64,000 nt of DNA. Source: Thalassomonas actiniarum (GTDB lineage Bacteria; Pseudomonadota; Gammaproteobacteria; Enterobacterales; Alteromonadaceae). The notes under the pieces are model-generated. The model had not been told where the DNA came from. It made no database searches and saw only the letters and a list, made by a program, of their open reading frames with translations. This document shows, in pieces, positions 9,590-18,885 of this stretch; positions within the stretch are counted from its first letter, which is position 1, and each line of letters begins with the position of its first letter. The stretch is from assembly GCF_000948975.2 (NCBI RefSeq), contig NZ_CP059735.1, positions 4,358,603 through 4,422,602 on the forward strand, in the 5' to 3' direction. Both the position numbers and the translations under genes were made by a program.

Positions 9590-10720
9590 CTAAGCAGTAA
9601 AAATCCGGTGACCGGCTATCCAGGTGGAAAGCACTTTAAAATCTTCCGTTAATTCAACAAAATCCGCCGCAGCACCTACTCTGATACGGCCCAGTTGTCC
9701 CTGATTGATATAGCTGGCCGGATTCAGGCTCGCCATCTGCAACGCCCGCTCAAGCGGCAGCAGCATTTTCAAATGGGCATTTTTTACCGCCGTCGCCATA
9801 TCCAGTGCCGACCCCGCCAGTTCCCCCGTGGTTGACGTTAACTTACCATCAGTTAAGGTAATTTTCCGATCAAAAAAATTAAATTCTTTTTGCTCACAGC
9901 CGACATGCTGCATGGCATCGGTCACCAGGAAAACCTTATCCTGCGGTTTGACCTTAAGGGCAAGCTGACCGCAAACATCATCGAGGTGAAAACCATCCGC
10001 TATGATACCGCAGCTGGCCTCATCATGAAACAAAGCCGCCCCCACCATACCCGGCTCGCGCCCCTGAAGCGGCGACATGGCATTATATAAATGGGTAAAA
10101 CCGTCGGCGCCGGCAAGCAGTGCCTGCTTAACACATTGATAATCGGCATTGCTGTGGCCAAGGCAGACTTTTATCCCTAAAGCCACTAAAGTGCGGATAT
10201 CCTCAACCGCCACCGCTTCCGGTGCCAGGGTCACTATGATTTGGCCGAGATCTTTTCTTTGATAAATCTGCCATTCCGCCGGACTTATTTCCCGGATAAA
10301 CCCCTGGCTGTGAGCGCCTTTTTTAGCGGCGCTTAAATGAGGTCCTTCAAAATGGATACCGATCAGGCCCGGCTCACCCTCTTTTAACAAACAGGCGACC
10401 GTTTCTGCCGCCTGCGCCATCACTTCCACTTTATCCGTGATCACCGTGGGCAACATGGCGGTAGTGCCAAACTTGGCATGGGCCGCGAGCATGGTTTTCA
10501 CCCCCTCAAACGTCGGGTTGGCATTAAAGAGTACACCGCCGCCGCCGTTAACCTGGAGATCAACAAAGCCGGGCACCAACAGGCCATCCAGGCGTATATC
10601 TGCCCTGGCACTGTCATTGTCGATGGCAACCAGCTTGCCGCCGCTTAGTGTCAGCACCTTATCTTCAACAAAGGCCCCACCGTCGAAGAGTTTTTTTACC
10701 TGCAGGCGCAGCTCGCTCAT
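9590..10720 (-). CDS. nagA: N-acetylglucosamine-6-phosphate deacetylase
   Basis: Removes the acetyl group of GlcNAc-6-phosphate to give glucosamine-6-phosphate. The 376-residue amidohydrolase has the family metal/active-site motifs GIHFEGPHLS (Glu), CLGHSNADY (His), FTHLYNAMSPL (His) and LVTDAMQHVG (catalytic Asp). The start ATG shares one base with the nagB-II stop (TAATG), and AAGGACGG lies just upstream, so translation is coupled. Full length for the family. Confidence 0.96.
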   Translation of the reverse strand: MSELRLQVKKLFDGGAFVEDKVLTLSGGKLVAIDNDSARADIRLDGLLVPGFVDLQVNGGGGVLFNANPTFEGVKTMLAAHAKFGTTAMLPTVITDKVEVMAQAAETVACLLKEGEPGLIGIHFEGPHLSAAKKGAHSQGFIREISPAEWQIYQRKDLGQIIVTLAPEAVAVEDIRTLVALGIKVCLGHSNADYQCVKQALLAGADGFTHLYNAMSPLQGREPGMVGAALFHDEASCGIIADGFHLDDVCGQLALKVKPQDKVFLVTDAMQHVGCEQKEFNFFDRKITLTDGKLTSTTGELAGSALDMATAVKNAHLKMLLPLERALQMASLNPASYINQGQLGRIRVGAAADFVELTEDFKVLSTWIAGHRIFTA

Positions 10721-11718
10721 TATACCGTCCTTGTCACTTTTTTAAGTCCCTTGGGTTCGTCGGGGTTAAATCCCCGGCTCACGGCAAGGGTGGCGACATC
10801 CAGATAAAAACGCTGCAATACCACCAGGGGGGCAATTCTCGGATGTATGGCTTTATCGAGCTGGCTTAAGTTGACAATATCGGCGCCGCGGGAAGCAATT
10901 TCATCGATTTGCTCCTGGTGGGAAGAGGCACTTTCATCATTTACCAGACAATTTAATATCGCCAGCCCCCGCTCAACCAAAGTCACCGGACCGTGTAAAA
11001 ACTCGGCGCTGCTAAAAGCTTCGGCATGTATGCTGCTCACTTCTTTGAGTTTTAATGCCATTTCTTTTGCCACCGCATAACCAAAACCGCGGCCAAGCAC
11101 CACCATGTTATTGACCCCGTTGAGCATCTCGGCGTTAAATTGCGGCGCCGAGGCAATAATATTTTCCAGTGCCTGAGGCAAATCGGCTAACGCCTTTACC
11201 AGCTCCTGATTCCGGGTCCAGTAGGCGGTCAGCTGCAGCAGCGCCGACAAGGTACATAAATAACTTTTCGTGGCGGCAACACTGAGCTCGGCATCTGCCT
11301 GCAAAGGAATGACTTCATCGACTATCTCGCCCATAGGAGAAGTCACATCATTGACCAGCGCCAGGCAATACGCCCCCGCCGCTTTAGCCATTTTTGCCTG
11401 GGCAAGAATATCCGGGCTGCGGCCCGACTGGGAGATCACTATCACCAGGGCCCGGTCAAGTTTAAGCTGCCGGCCGTAAACACTGCTCACCGAGGGAGCG
11501 GCTGAACTGGTAGGAATACCGGCTTCGATTTCAATCAGATACTTACCAAAAACACCGGCATGATCGGAGGAGCCGCGGCCGATGATCATCACCGACTTGG
11601 GATCTAATGCCCGAAGTTTATCACCGATACAAGTCATCTTGTTCTGGTTGGCGATAAGCTGGCGTTTAATTACCTGGGGCGCCTGACGCGCTTCGAGTTC
11701 CATTTGCGTTTGAGACAT
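10720..11718 (-). CDS. nagB-II: Glucosamine-6-phosphate deaminase NagB-II (SIS type)
   Basis: Converts glucosamine-6-phosphate to fructose-6-phosphate and ammonia. It is not the classical NagB fold but a 332-residue double-SIS-domain protein, the non-orthologous NagB-II of Alteromonadales. SIS motifs are IIGRGSSDHAGVFGKY, VIVISQSGRSPDILAQ, AATKSYLCTLSALLQL and VLGRGFGYAVAKEMALK; it lacks the glutaminase domain of GlmS. The ATG follows AAGGTAGGATC. It lies between nagK and nagA. Confidence 0.93.
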   Translation of the reverse strand: MSQTQMELEARQAPQVIKRQLIANQNKMTCIGDKLRALDPKSVMIIGRGSSDHAGVFGKYLIEIEAGIPTSSAAPSVSSVYGRQLKLDRALVIVISQSGRSPDILAQAKMAKAAGAYCLALVNDVTSPMGEIVDEVIPLQADAELSVAATKSYLCTLSALLQLTAYWTRNQELVKALADLPQALENIIASAPQFNAEMLNGVNNMVVLGRGFGYAVAKEMALKLKEVSSIHAEAFSSAEFLHGPVTLVERGLAILNCLVNDESASSHQEQIDEIASRGADIVNLSQLDKAIHPRIAPLVVLQRFYLDVATLAVSRGFNPDEPKGLKKVTRTV

Positions 11719-11744
11719 GATCCTACCTTAATAATCTAAAAAAT

Positions 11745-12677
11745 TTATTGATTAACAGAAATTGACTGTCGGTTGCGCTGCGACAAAAGCGCCAGCTGCT
11801 GACGGGCGAAAAGCACCGAACCAACCTCCGGCGGACCTATCGGCGCAATCAGCCGCTCACGAATTTCCTGATCCAACCAGGGCATTAACCTTGTGGATAA
11901 ACCGCCGATAATCGACATCGCCGGCGGATTTTTCTGCCATAAAGCCCGGGCAACTTTGCTGATATACGCGCCCCCTTCATGCACTATGGCAAGCGCCAGG
12001 GCATCGCCAGCTTCTGCCGCATCAAAAACAAGATTAGCTAAACCGGCGTAAAAGGCGGCGGGTTTTCCGGCCACCGCTTCAACAATATCGGTACTGGTGC
12101 GACAATCAAGTTTGTCCATCAGGGATTGGCTCAATACCGATACCGGCTTAAAACCGTCCAGCGACAATAACACCTGCTCAACCGCCTGCAAACCGAACCA
12201 GCCGCCGCTGCCTTTGTCGCCATGGGGGAAACCATGGGCACCGATAATAAATTCCTGTCCGCACACGTAAGAAAAACCGCACGAGCCTGTACCTGTGATC
12301 ATCACCGCCCCGTCCTGCCCCTGATGGGCGCCCAGGCAAGCCACCAATAAGTCTGTGGCAAGAAACATGGCTTTAAAGGGATGCTGCCAGGCAGACATTT
12401 GCTCAAACTGCTGCGGCAGGTTTACCCCCGCCAGGCCAACGCCGGCAATAAGCTCAGTTAACGGCGTATCGGCCAAACCGGCATCTATCAGTGCCAGGTA
12501 GGCAGATTTAACGATGGAATCTGTTGCCTGTTCAAAACCGTGCAGCGGATTACCCGGTCCGGAAATACCACTGCCTAAAATTTGATTATCCGCTGTCATG
12601 ATAATGGCTTTACATTTACTGCCGCCGCCATCTATGCCTAAAAAAAGCTGCTCTTGCTTGTCCTTACTGTAAAGCAT
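11745..12677 (-). CDS. nagK: N-acetylglucosamine kinase (BadF/BadG/BcrA/BcrD ATPase family)
   Basis: Phosphorylates cytoplasmic GlcNAc with ATP, as needed with a non-PTS permease. The 310 residues show the actin-like ATPase phosphate-1 motif FLGIDGGGSKCKA (about 12-24), the phosphate-2 region AVMITGTGSCGF and the C-terminal adenosine motif MSIIGGLSTRL. The ATG follows AGAGGTCAAC. It is the first gene of the leftward nag operon; a perfect NagR-type palindrome lies 86 bp upstream of the start. Confidence 0.93.
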   Translation of the reverse strand: MLYSKDKQEQLFLGIDGGGSKCKAIIMTADNQILGSGISGPGNPLHGFEQATDSIVKSAYLALIDAGLADTPLTELIAGVGLAGVNLPQQFEQMSAWQHPFKAMFLATDLLVACLGAHQGQDGAVMITGTGSCGFSYVCGQEFIIGAHGFPHGDKGSGGWFGLQAVEQVLLSLDGFKPVSVLSQSLMDKLDCRTSTDIVEAVAGKPAAFYAGLANLVFDAAEAGDALALAIVHEGGAYISKVARALWQKNPPAMSIIGGLSTRLMPWLDQEIRERLIAPIGPPEVGSVLFARQQLALLSQRNRQSISVNQ

Positions 12678-12763
12678 GTTGACCTCTTAGTTTTTCACTT
12701 GCGCCCGTGACCGGCCATGTGAACAGGGATGATTGATTTAATGACTAACATCTTAACCATTTA

Positions 12764-12777
12764 TGACAGCGCTGTCA
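12764..12777. promoter_or_regulatory. NagR operator upstream of nagK
   Basis: Perfect 14-bp palindrome TGACAGCGCTGTCA (16 bp with flanking A/T), 86 bp upstream of nagK. The same sequence recurs at 18708 and 20596, and with one mismatch at 22805, all next to GlcNAc-related or co-located genes; this points to the LacI protein encoded at 20774. Confidence 0.88.
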
Positions 12778-12961
12778 TTATGTTTTTGCTTTTTATTTTC
12801 TTTGCTTTGTCAACTTGTCAGCGTCTTACAAAAACCGTATAAAAAATTGAATATTATCAGTGACTTTAAGAAAGCCCCGGTAACACTACCCGGGGTTAAA
12901 AACAGGCAAAGAAATGTTTCAGCCGACCAATGCCGGAGCCAAATAACCGGTAAAACAGCAA

Positions 12962-15682
12962 TTAACGAACAGCTGTGGTGCGCCCGCGCCGCTTGCCGTT
13001 GTTACTGACACTGCGCACCTGTACCTCAGCCGCTTCGGCATTGCCTTGTGCATTATCTTCTACATAGCCAAGGGGAACCGGGCCGGTATATAACTGCCAG
13101 TTTTTCCCGGCAAGCTTATATTCTATGCCCAGCCCGGGAAAAGCGATATTGGCCCATAAATGTCCGTTGTCAATTTTCGCCCCTACCGTCGGTAAGCGGT
13201 AACTGATATCCGAGAGCTCAAGCTTGGCAAATTCTTTCTGCCCCAAGGTATTGGCAAAAAGCGCCCAGTCACTGTCCCGGCGCTTGCGGCGCTGTTCATC
13301 AAAGACCTGCGTTTCCCGGCTGTATTTAAAACCCTGGTAATTATAAGGCACCGCCCACTCAGGCAGATGCCAGGCACGTTCGGCCAGCGCCAGCAAACGC
13401 GGGAAGATTTTATGCTCTGCCAAATCGTCACTGCGGGTATTTTCACTCCACAACTGCCCCTGCAACCCTAAAAACTTGCGCCCTTTTTCCAGCGGCATTG
13501 AAACTAATTTCCCCCGGGCATCTTTGACAAAAGTGTCGTCGCTGACAAAGGGATTTTCTTCCCGGTCAAACCAGAACTCGGCATGCACCGGCAGGTTATC
13601 CGGCATAAACTGGAAGATTTTCTCGGTATTGGTATGCCGTGATGCCCAGTAATAACCGTGCTCTTTCGGGTCGGCTTCATAAGGGAAGTCAAAATACATG
13701 ACATCCGGAGTAGAAATCACCACCTGCCAATTGCGGTTGGCCAGTTCATGGGCCTGCTTATGCCCTTCCCAGGGTAAGAGCCCCCAGGCATTGGCCTGCA
13801 CGACACTTGGCATATTTTCCTTACGGGTATGGCTTAAGCCGTCGCTCCAGGCGGCGGTTTCGATATCTAAGTCCGCTAAAATGCCCGCCACCCGCTCGAT
13901 AAAATAAGCACCGAGTTCATCGGTTTTGGTGATGCCTGAATTATTGCTCCTGATAAAGGCTTTACAGGCGGGAGATTCGGTCCAGGCACCGGCGGTTTCA
14001 TCGGCGCCGATATGATAACGGCGGATCGGCTGCCCCGCCTGCTTGTGCATGGCCTGTACCTGGGTCATCACTTCTTTGACGAAGGCATAGGAAGACTCCA
14101 GGCAAACATTGATGGTATTGTCATGATAAAACTGCACCGACGAATACTTACTGGTATCTTCAACTTCATGGAGCTGGAACTGACTGGCTTTATCAAATTC
14201 TTCCAGCGCCTGGTATTTGTTATATCTTGCGGTCATCGCCTTAATTGCCGCCCGCGAATGTCCCGGCATATCCAATGACGGGATCACCTGGATAAAACGC
14301 TCGCTCGCAGCCATTAAAATTTCCTGATAATCCGCCACCGAATAATAGCCGTTCACCCCGCTTTTCGGATCAGGCCCGGCCCCCAGCTGCGGGATCAGGC
14401 AATCCTGCTCCCGGGGGTCAAAACAGCGCTTGCCGCCGATATCGGTTAATTCAGGCAGGCCCGGGATTTCCAGGCGCCAGCCTTCATCGTCACCCAGGTG
14501 CAGATGTAACTTATTGAGCTTATAAGCCGCCATTTGATCTAACAGATCCAGGATAAAGGCTTTACTGTGAAAGTTGCGGGCAACATCCACCATCAGGCCG
14601 CGAAAGCCATAATGGGGCTCATCTTCGATGAAAAGCTCGGGTAGCTCATTTGCTCCTAAGGTCAGCAAAGAAGCTAAAGATTGCAGACCGTTAAATACGC
14701 CGTTGGCATCGACGCCCGAGATATTAATGGCACCTGAGGTAATGTTCAGTGAATAGCTGCCGATGATTTTCGCTTCATCCGCCTTAACCTTGAGGTTAAG
14801 GGGTACACCGCTGTTATTAAAACTTATACCTAAATTTTCCAGCCGCTTTACTGCCGCGTTCACCGATTTTTTATCCAGCGGGCCAAAGTCCACTTTGACT
14901 CCCCGGCGGATATCGAGCAGGCGCTGCTTGCCTGTGGTCTTATCTTTTGCATAAGTAATATGTTTCGGAGTGGGAATAATAACCCTGCTGACATCGGGGC
15001 GTGTTTCACCCAGGGCGAGATTGCGCTGATACAAGTCACTGCTACTCAGCCACTTGGTGGCATCCTGCTTGTTTTTCTTAAACTGCTTATCAAGATCGTC
15101 AATGGGCTCGACAAAAGGCAATAGCTCCAAACCGGTCTCGGGATCTGTTTCCGGCCGGGTACTGGCAATAATGCGCGCCTGAAGTTGTTCACTATATACC
15201 ATATAGTTGGGCAAGGCATCGGATTCAGACACCATCCAGAAATTGGCGCGAAACAGCAAAGTTTTGCGCTCCCCGGCTTTAAAACCGCTAAAATTGTCTT
15301 TTAACGATATCCGGTGCAGATCGCCGTTAAGGTGTTTTATGGCAAACTCTTCACTTTCAAAAGATTGCACCGGCGCTATCTGGCTGAAATAAATAAACCA
15401 GTTATTGACCGAAATCGCCTCTTTCGCGGTGAAACTCAGCTCCACTTCAAAGCAATTGCCATCGGCCTGCTCCTTGTCGCAGTGCTTGCCGGGAATATTG
15501 GTGACTAAGCGGTATTTGATTTCCAGTTGCCTGGCTATCCGGTTGAGATCCGCCTGGGTCGGTTGCTGCAAAGAAAAACCGGCTTGACTTGAAACAGCAG
15601 GCGCACTATCCGCACTACCTTGCTTGCTTTGGCCACAGGCACTGAGCACTAACATTAAAAAGATTAACAGGGAGTTCTTCAT
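12962..15682 (-). CDS. hex: Beta-N-acetylhexosaminidase, GH20, lipoprotein
   Basis: Cleaves terminal GlcNAc from chitin oligosaccharides. The 906 residues run: lipoprotein signal with lipobox LSAC (13-16), N-terminal chitobiase-type carbohydrate-binding domain (about 45-190), GH20b domain (about 235-355), catalytic TIM barrel (about 357-775) with the Asp561-Glu562 pair in HIGADET, and a C-terminal beta-sandwich (about 815-885). The short basic tail (KRRGRTTAVR) is odd. It lies between the TonB receptor and the nag operon, all leftward. A 15-bp stem terminator upstream suggests it has its own promoter. No NagR palindrome is seen directly upstream. Confidence 0.94.
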   Translation of the reverse strand: MKNSLLIFLMLVLSACGQSKQGSADSAPAVSSQAGFSLQQPTQADLNRIARQLEIKYRLVTNIPGKHCDKEQADGNCFEVELSFTAKEAISVNNWFIYFSQIAPVQSFESEEFAIKHLNGDLHRISLKDNFSGFKAGERKTLLFRANFWMVSESDALPNYMVYSEQLQARIIASTRPETDPETGLELLPFVEPIDDLDKQFKKNKQDATKWLSSSDLYQRNLALGETRPDVSRVIIPTPKHITYAKDKTTGKQRLLDIRRGVKVDFGPLDKKSVNAAVKRLENLGISFNNSGVPLNLKVKADEAKIIGSYSLNITSGAINISGVDANGVFNGLQSLASLLTLGANELPELFIEDEPHYGFRGLMVDVARNFHSKAFILDLLDQMAAYKLNKLHLHLGDDEGWRLEIPGLPELTDIGGKRCFDPREQDCLIPQLGAGPDPKSGVNGYYSVADYQEILMAASERFIQVIPSLDMPGHSRAAIKAMTARYNKYQALEEFDKASQFQLHEVEDTSKYSSVQFYHDNTINVCLESSYAFVKEVMTQVQAMHKQAGQPIRRYHIGADETAGAWTESPACKAFIRSNNSGITKTDELGAYFIERVAGILADLDIETAAWSDGLSHTRKENMPSVVQANAWGLLPWEGHKQAHELANRNWQVVISTPDVMYFDFPYEADPKEHGYYWASRHTNTEKIFQFMPDNLPVHAEFWFDREENPFVSDDTFVKDARGKLVSMPLEKGRKFLGLQGQLWSENTRSDDLAEHKIFPRLLALAERAWHLPEWAVPYNYQGFKYSRETQVFDEQRRKRRDSDWALFANTLGQKEFAKLELSDISYRLPTVGAKIDNGHLWANIAFPGLGIEYKLAGKNWQLYTGPVPLGYVEDNAQGNAEAAEVQVRSVSNNGKRRGRTTAVR

Positions 15683-15751
15683 TGTTATTATGTTCTCGTT
15701 ATTCTGGTCTTACTTACTTTTATTGCTGCGCCTTTATACCCGGCTAAGGTA

Positions 15752-15788
15752 AAAAAGGCCTTTTATAACAGCGATAAAAGGCCTTTTT
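15752..15788. terminator. Strong terminator after the TonB receptor gene
   Basis: AAAAAGGCCTTTTAT (15752-15766) pairs with ATAAAAGGCCTTTTT (15774-15788) around a 7-nt loop. The A- and T-tracts form the stem ends, so it can act in both directions; it follows the receptor stop on the minus strand. Confidence 0.85.
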
Positions 15789-15862
15789 CTTGATAAAGCG
15801 TATTAGCAAACATCAACTTATTACCCGGGTACAAGTTTGACCTTATACCCGGATAAGCTTGA

Positions 15863-18538
15863 TTAGAAGCTGATATTCGCCCCTAAAATCACCCGAGGAC
15901 CATTTTGGTAACGGGACATCACACGGCTTTTATCGACGTTATATTCAACCACTTCTTCATCAAGAATGTTCACCCCTTCCAATACCAGGGTCAGGTTTTC
16001 ATTGACGGTATAAGAGGTACTGAAATCCAGCTGGCCAAAGTCATCGTTATAAATTTCAGAGCCGGAGCTTAAACCCTTGTACCATTCGGTGCGGTAGTTG
16101 TACATCAAACGCGCCGAGAAGGCTTCGTTTTCATAATAAGCAGTGATGTTGGCCATATGCTCGGAAGCCCCCAAAACTAAACCTGAGCCCAATAAGTTAT
16201 CGTCGCGCTTGCCGTCATTTTTGGCATCGGTATAGGTATAGTTGGTGGCAACACCAAAACCGTTACCGAAGTCTTGCTGGTAGGTAATTTCAACCCCGGT
16301 TGTGGTACCGCCCGGGCCGTTTTCGGGACGGGTTACTGTGGCTTCAACCCAGGTATCATCCTGCTGGCGGTAGAAACTTTCGGTTGAGGTACCCGAGGTT
16401 TGATAACTTTCGATATCTTTATAGAAAACCGTCGCCGAGACTAAAGAGGCATCGTCGAAATAGTATTCCCAGGCAACATCAAACTGGTTAGCCAGCTGGG
16501 GATCCAAATTCGGGTTACCGGCAGAAGCCGTCGGGTTGGCAACGGTTAAATCACCCGGCGCCGAAATCGGGGCAATGTCCGAGAAGTTAGGACGCGCCAT
16601 AACCCGGGCAGCAGATAAACGTACGATTTGATCGCCTGTCAGATCATAGGCAAAATTAAAGCTGGGTAAAATCTCGGTATAGGTTCGGCTTTGATTCTGC
16701 CACTCAAGGCTTGACGGCATCAGATCGTCGTTGATACCCGGATTTTCTACCGTCATCAGACCACCGCTGTCGGAGGAGAAGGCATAAGCGGCGGCTTTTT
16801 GCTTGGTTCTTGCCACACGCACACCAAGATTACCGCGGTAACCGTCACCGGAGAAATCCCCCTGAACATAAAAGGCGGTTTTCGCTTCTTCAACTTCCCA
16901 GATTTCCCCTAAAGTTTTATGTACCGCATAACTGGCATCATCGCCTAAACCTAATTCCCGCATCACGGCCGAGCTGTGTTTTAATTGCTCGGTCACATTA
17001 CCGGACATCACATCTTCGGCAACACTTTGGGTGCCGTTGCTTAAGCCGCAATCCGCCAGGGTCGGACACTGGTTGTTTAAAATCTGGCTCATATAGTTGG
17101 CGCTTTCGCCATCCGTTGCCTGACCCCAGTGCCAGCTGTAGGCTTCACGGTCCTGGGTACGTTTATGATCCCGGTATTTCACCCCGACTTTAACGGCGGT
17201 AAAAGCGCCGAAATCCACCGGCAGCTCTAAGTCCACCTGGGCATAAGACTCTTCATCTGTGGTGGGTTTATTACCCCCCCAGATCCAGCCGCCGTTAAAT
17301 TGCGAGCCGTCGGTAGGATCCACCTGGGTATTGATCTCAGGTCTGCCGTTTAAGTCAAAATCATAGTTAGAGGCGGCGGTATATTCCCACGAGGTTTCGT
17401 TATAGGTGCCGCCTTCTGCTTCCGTGGTACCGAGCTGGGCATTGATACTGTACTCATCGGCATGGAAATTCATATCCAAATGAATCGAGTTGATATCGGT
17501 TTTCGATACCCGATTGATATGGTTCCAGCGTACGTCCCCTTCACCGCCGGTCACAGAAGCCGACATGATACTGTCGCCGTCACGGACAACATCGCTAATT
17601 TCATCGGCCGATTCATTGTTAAACATTAACAAGTAGTTGGAGTTGTTATTGTTGGAATTCATTTTCGAGTCAAGCACATTTAAGGTGACATCGAACTCAT
17701 CGCTGGGAGCAAATTGCAGGCTGGCAAAAATGGTATCGCGCTCACGCTCCTGCTTAAAGATAGGCGCGGCGACGACCCTGGGGTTCCAGTCGCCGTTTTC
17801 CTGCTGATTCCAGCCTAATACTTCCAGGCCTTCGCGCTGAACAAAACGCTCACTTTTTGAACCTGAGATCAAAATACCGAAACGCTCGCTTTCATCTTTC
17901 CAGGAATATAATCCTTCAAAAATCGGATCGGTTTCTTCCGAGACTTCAGAATATTGCTGCTGAACGTTGAAATTAACCGTATGGGCGGCTAAGTCCAGCG
18001 GCTTGCGGGTTTTTAATACTACGGTGCCGCCGATAGAGCCTTCATCCAGACTCGCTTCCGGCGACTTATATACTTCCAGGTTACTGACCAGGGAAGACGG
18101 CAATAGAGTAAAGTTAAAACTGCGGCTCGGATTATCCAAAATAAACCAGTCGGCGGTACCGACATATTGACCGTTTAGCAAGGTCCGGTTTTTCGTCGGA
18201 TCGGATGCCCGTACGGTAATTTTTTCCCCTTCACCAAATTCACGGGAAACCCCGATACCGGTAACACGGGACAGCGACTCGGCAACGTTTTTGTCCGGAA
18301 ATTTGCCTATGTCTTCGGCGGAAATGGAATCAACAATGGAATTGGAGAAACGTTTATTGTTGATATCCTGCTTGATGCTGCCACGAATACCGCGTACCTC
18401 AATGATTTCGGTATTATCGCTCTTTGCCGCCGGTGCCGTAACCTTATCGGCGGCCAGCGCACCCGGCGCCGCCATACCCGAGAGGATCATGGTGATACTG
18501 GTGGCAAGTACCTTTTTATTAAATGTTTTTGATGACAT
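15863..18538 (-). CDS. TonB-dependent receptor for chitin oligosaccharides/GlcNAc
   Basis: Outer-membrane beta-barrel transporter of about 891 residues. It has a signal peptide (MSSKTFNKKVLATSITMIL...GALA), a TonB box region (TEIIEVRGIRGSIKQDI), a plug domain with IGKFPDKNVAESLSRVTGIGVSR and the barrel ending in aromatic GANISF. This is the TIGR01782-type receptor common in Alteromonadales. I chose the ATG at 18538 because AAGGGA lies 6 nt upstream; an upstream in-frame GTG at 18556 would bury that site. The NagR palindrome 170 bp upstream and the neighbours support chitin-oligosaccharide uptake. Confidence 0.92.
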   Translation of the reverse strand: MSSKTFNKKVLATSITMILSGMAAPGALAADKVTAPAAKSDNTEIIEVRGIRGSIKQDINNKRFSNSIVDSISAEDIGKFPDKNVAESLSRVTGIGVSREFGEGEKITVRASDPTKNRTLLNGQYVGTADWFILDNPSRSFNFTLLPSSLVSNLEVYKSPEASLDEGSIGGTVVLKTRKPLDLAAHTVNFNVQQQYSEVSEETDPIFEGLYSWKDESERFGILISGSKSERFVQREGLEVLGWNQQENGDWNPRVVAAPIFKQERERDTIFASLQFAPSDEFDVTLNVLDSKMNSNNNNSNYLLMFNNESADEISDVVRDGDSIMSASVTGGEGDVRWNHINRVSKTDINSIHLDMNFHADEYSINAQLGTTEAEGGTYNETSWEYTAASNYDFDLNGRPEINTQVDPTDGSQFNGGWIWGGNKPTTDEESYAQVDLELPVDFGAFTAVKVGVKYRDHKRTQDREAYSWHWGQATDGESANYMSQILNNQCPTLADCGLSNGTQSVAEDVMSGNVTEQLKHSSAVMRELGLGDDASYAVHKTLGEIWEVEEAKTAFYVQGDFSGDGYRGNLGVRVARTKQKAAAYAFSSDSGGLMTVENPGINDDLMPSSLEWQNQSRTYTEILPSFNFAYDLTGDQIVRLSAARVMARPNFSDIAPISAPGDLTVANPTASAGNPNLDPQLANQFDVAWEYYFDDASLVSATVFYKDIESYQTSGTSTESFYRQQDDTWVEATVTRPENGPGGTTTGVEITYQQDFGNGFGVATNYTYTDAKNDGKRDDNLLGSGLVLGASEHMANITAYYENEAFSARLMYNYRTEWYKGLSSGSEIYNDDFGQLDFSTSYTVNENLTLVLEGVNILDEEVVEYNVDKSRVMSRYQNGPRVILGANISF

Positions 18539-18707
18539 AGACTTTCCCTTACGCACGTTATATTAATGTTATAAGTTTTTGTTGTATTTCTGTCCTACGG
18601 TAAAGCTTTACCGTAAGCACTTCACTTTTCAGCTTTGCTGCTTGGCTTTATTCCCTAGCCTTTACTGCCCAACTAAAGCACTTATGACTCCCTTTGAACC
18701 CGCTTAC

Positions 18708-18721
18708 TGACAGCGCTGTCA
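18708..18721. promoter_or_regulatory. NagR operator upstream of the TonB receptor
   Basis: Perfect TGACAGCGCTGTCA in the 347-bp gap between pgi and the receptor gene, 170 bp before the receptor ATG. On the minus strand a TATGAT hexamer lies just upstream of it, so bound regulator could sit at the transcription start. Nothing else is evident in this gap. Confidence 0.88.
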
Positions 18722-18885
18722 TAAATCATACTATTACCATACACACAAATTTATCTTTTGACCAGATAAAGGCGGCATTAACAGCAAATCAAAGATAACG
18801 CAGCTGTAAATAAATCTGTTTACCCGATGTAAACATTTTATGATGGCGGCAGAGTCAGGCCCGCCAAATCTGTCGGCTTGGCGCT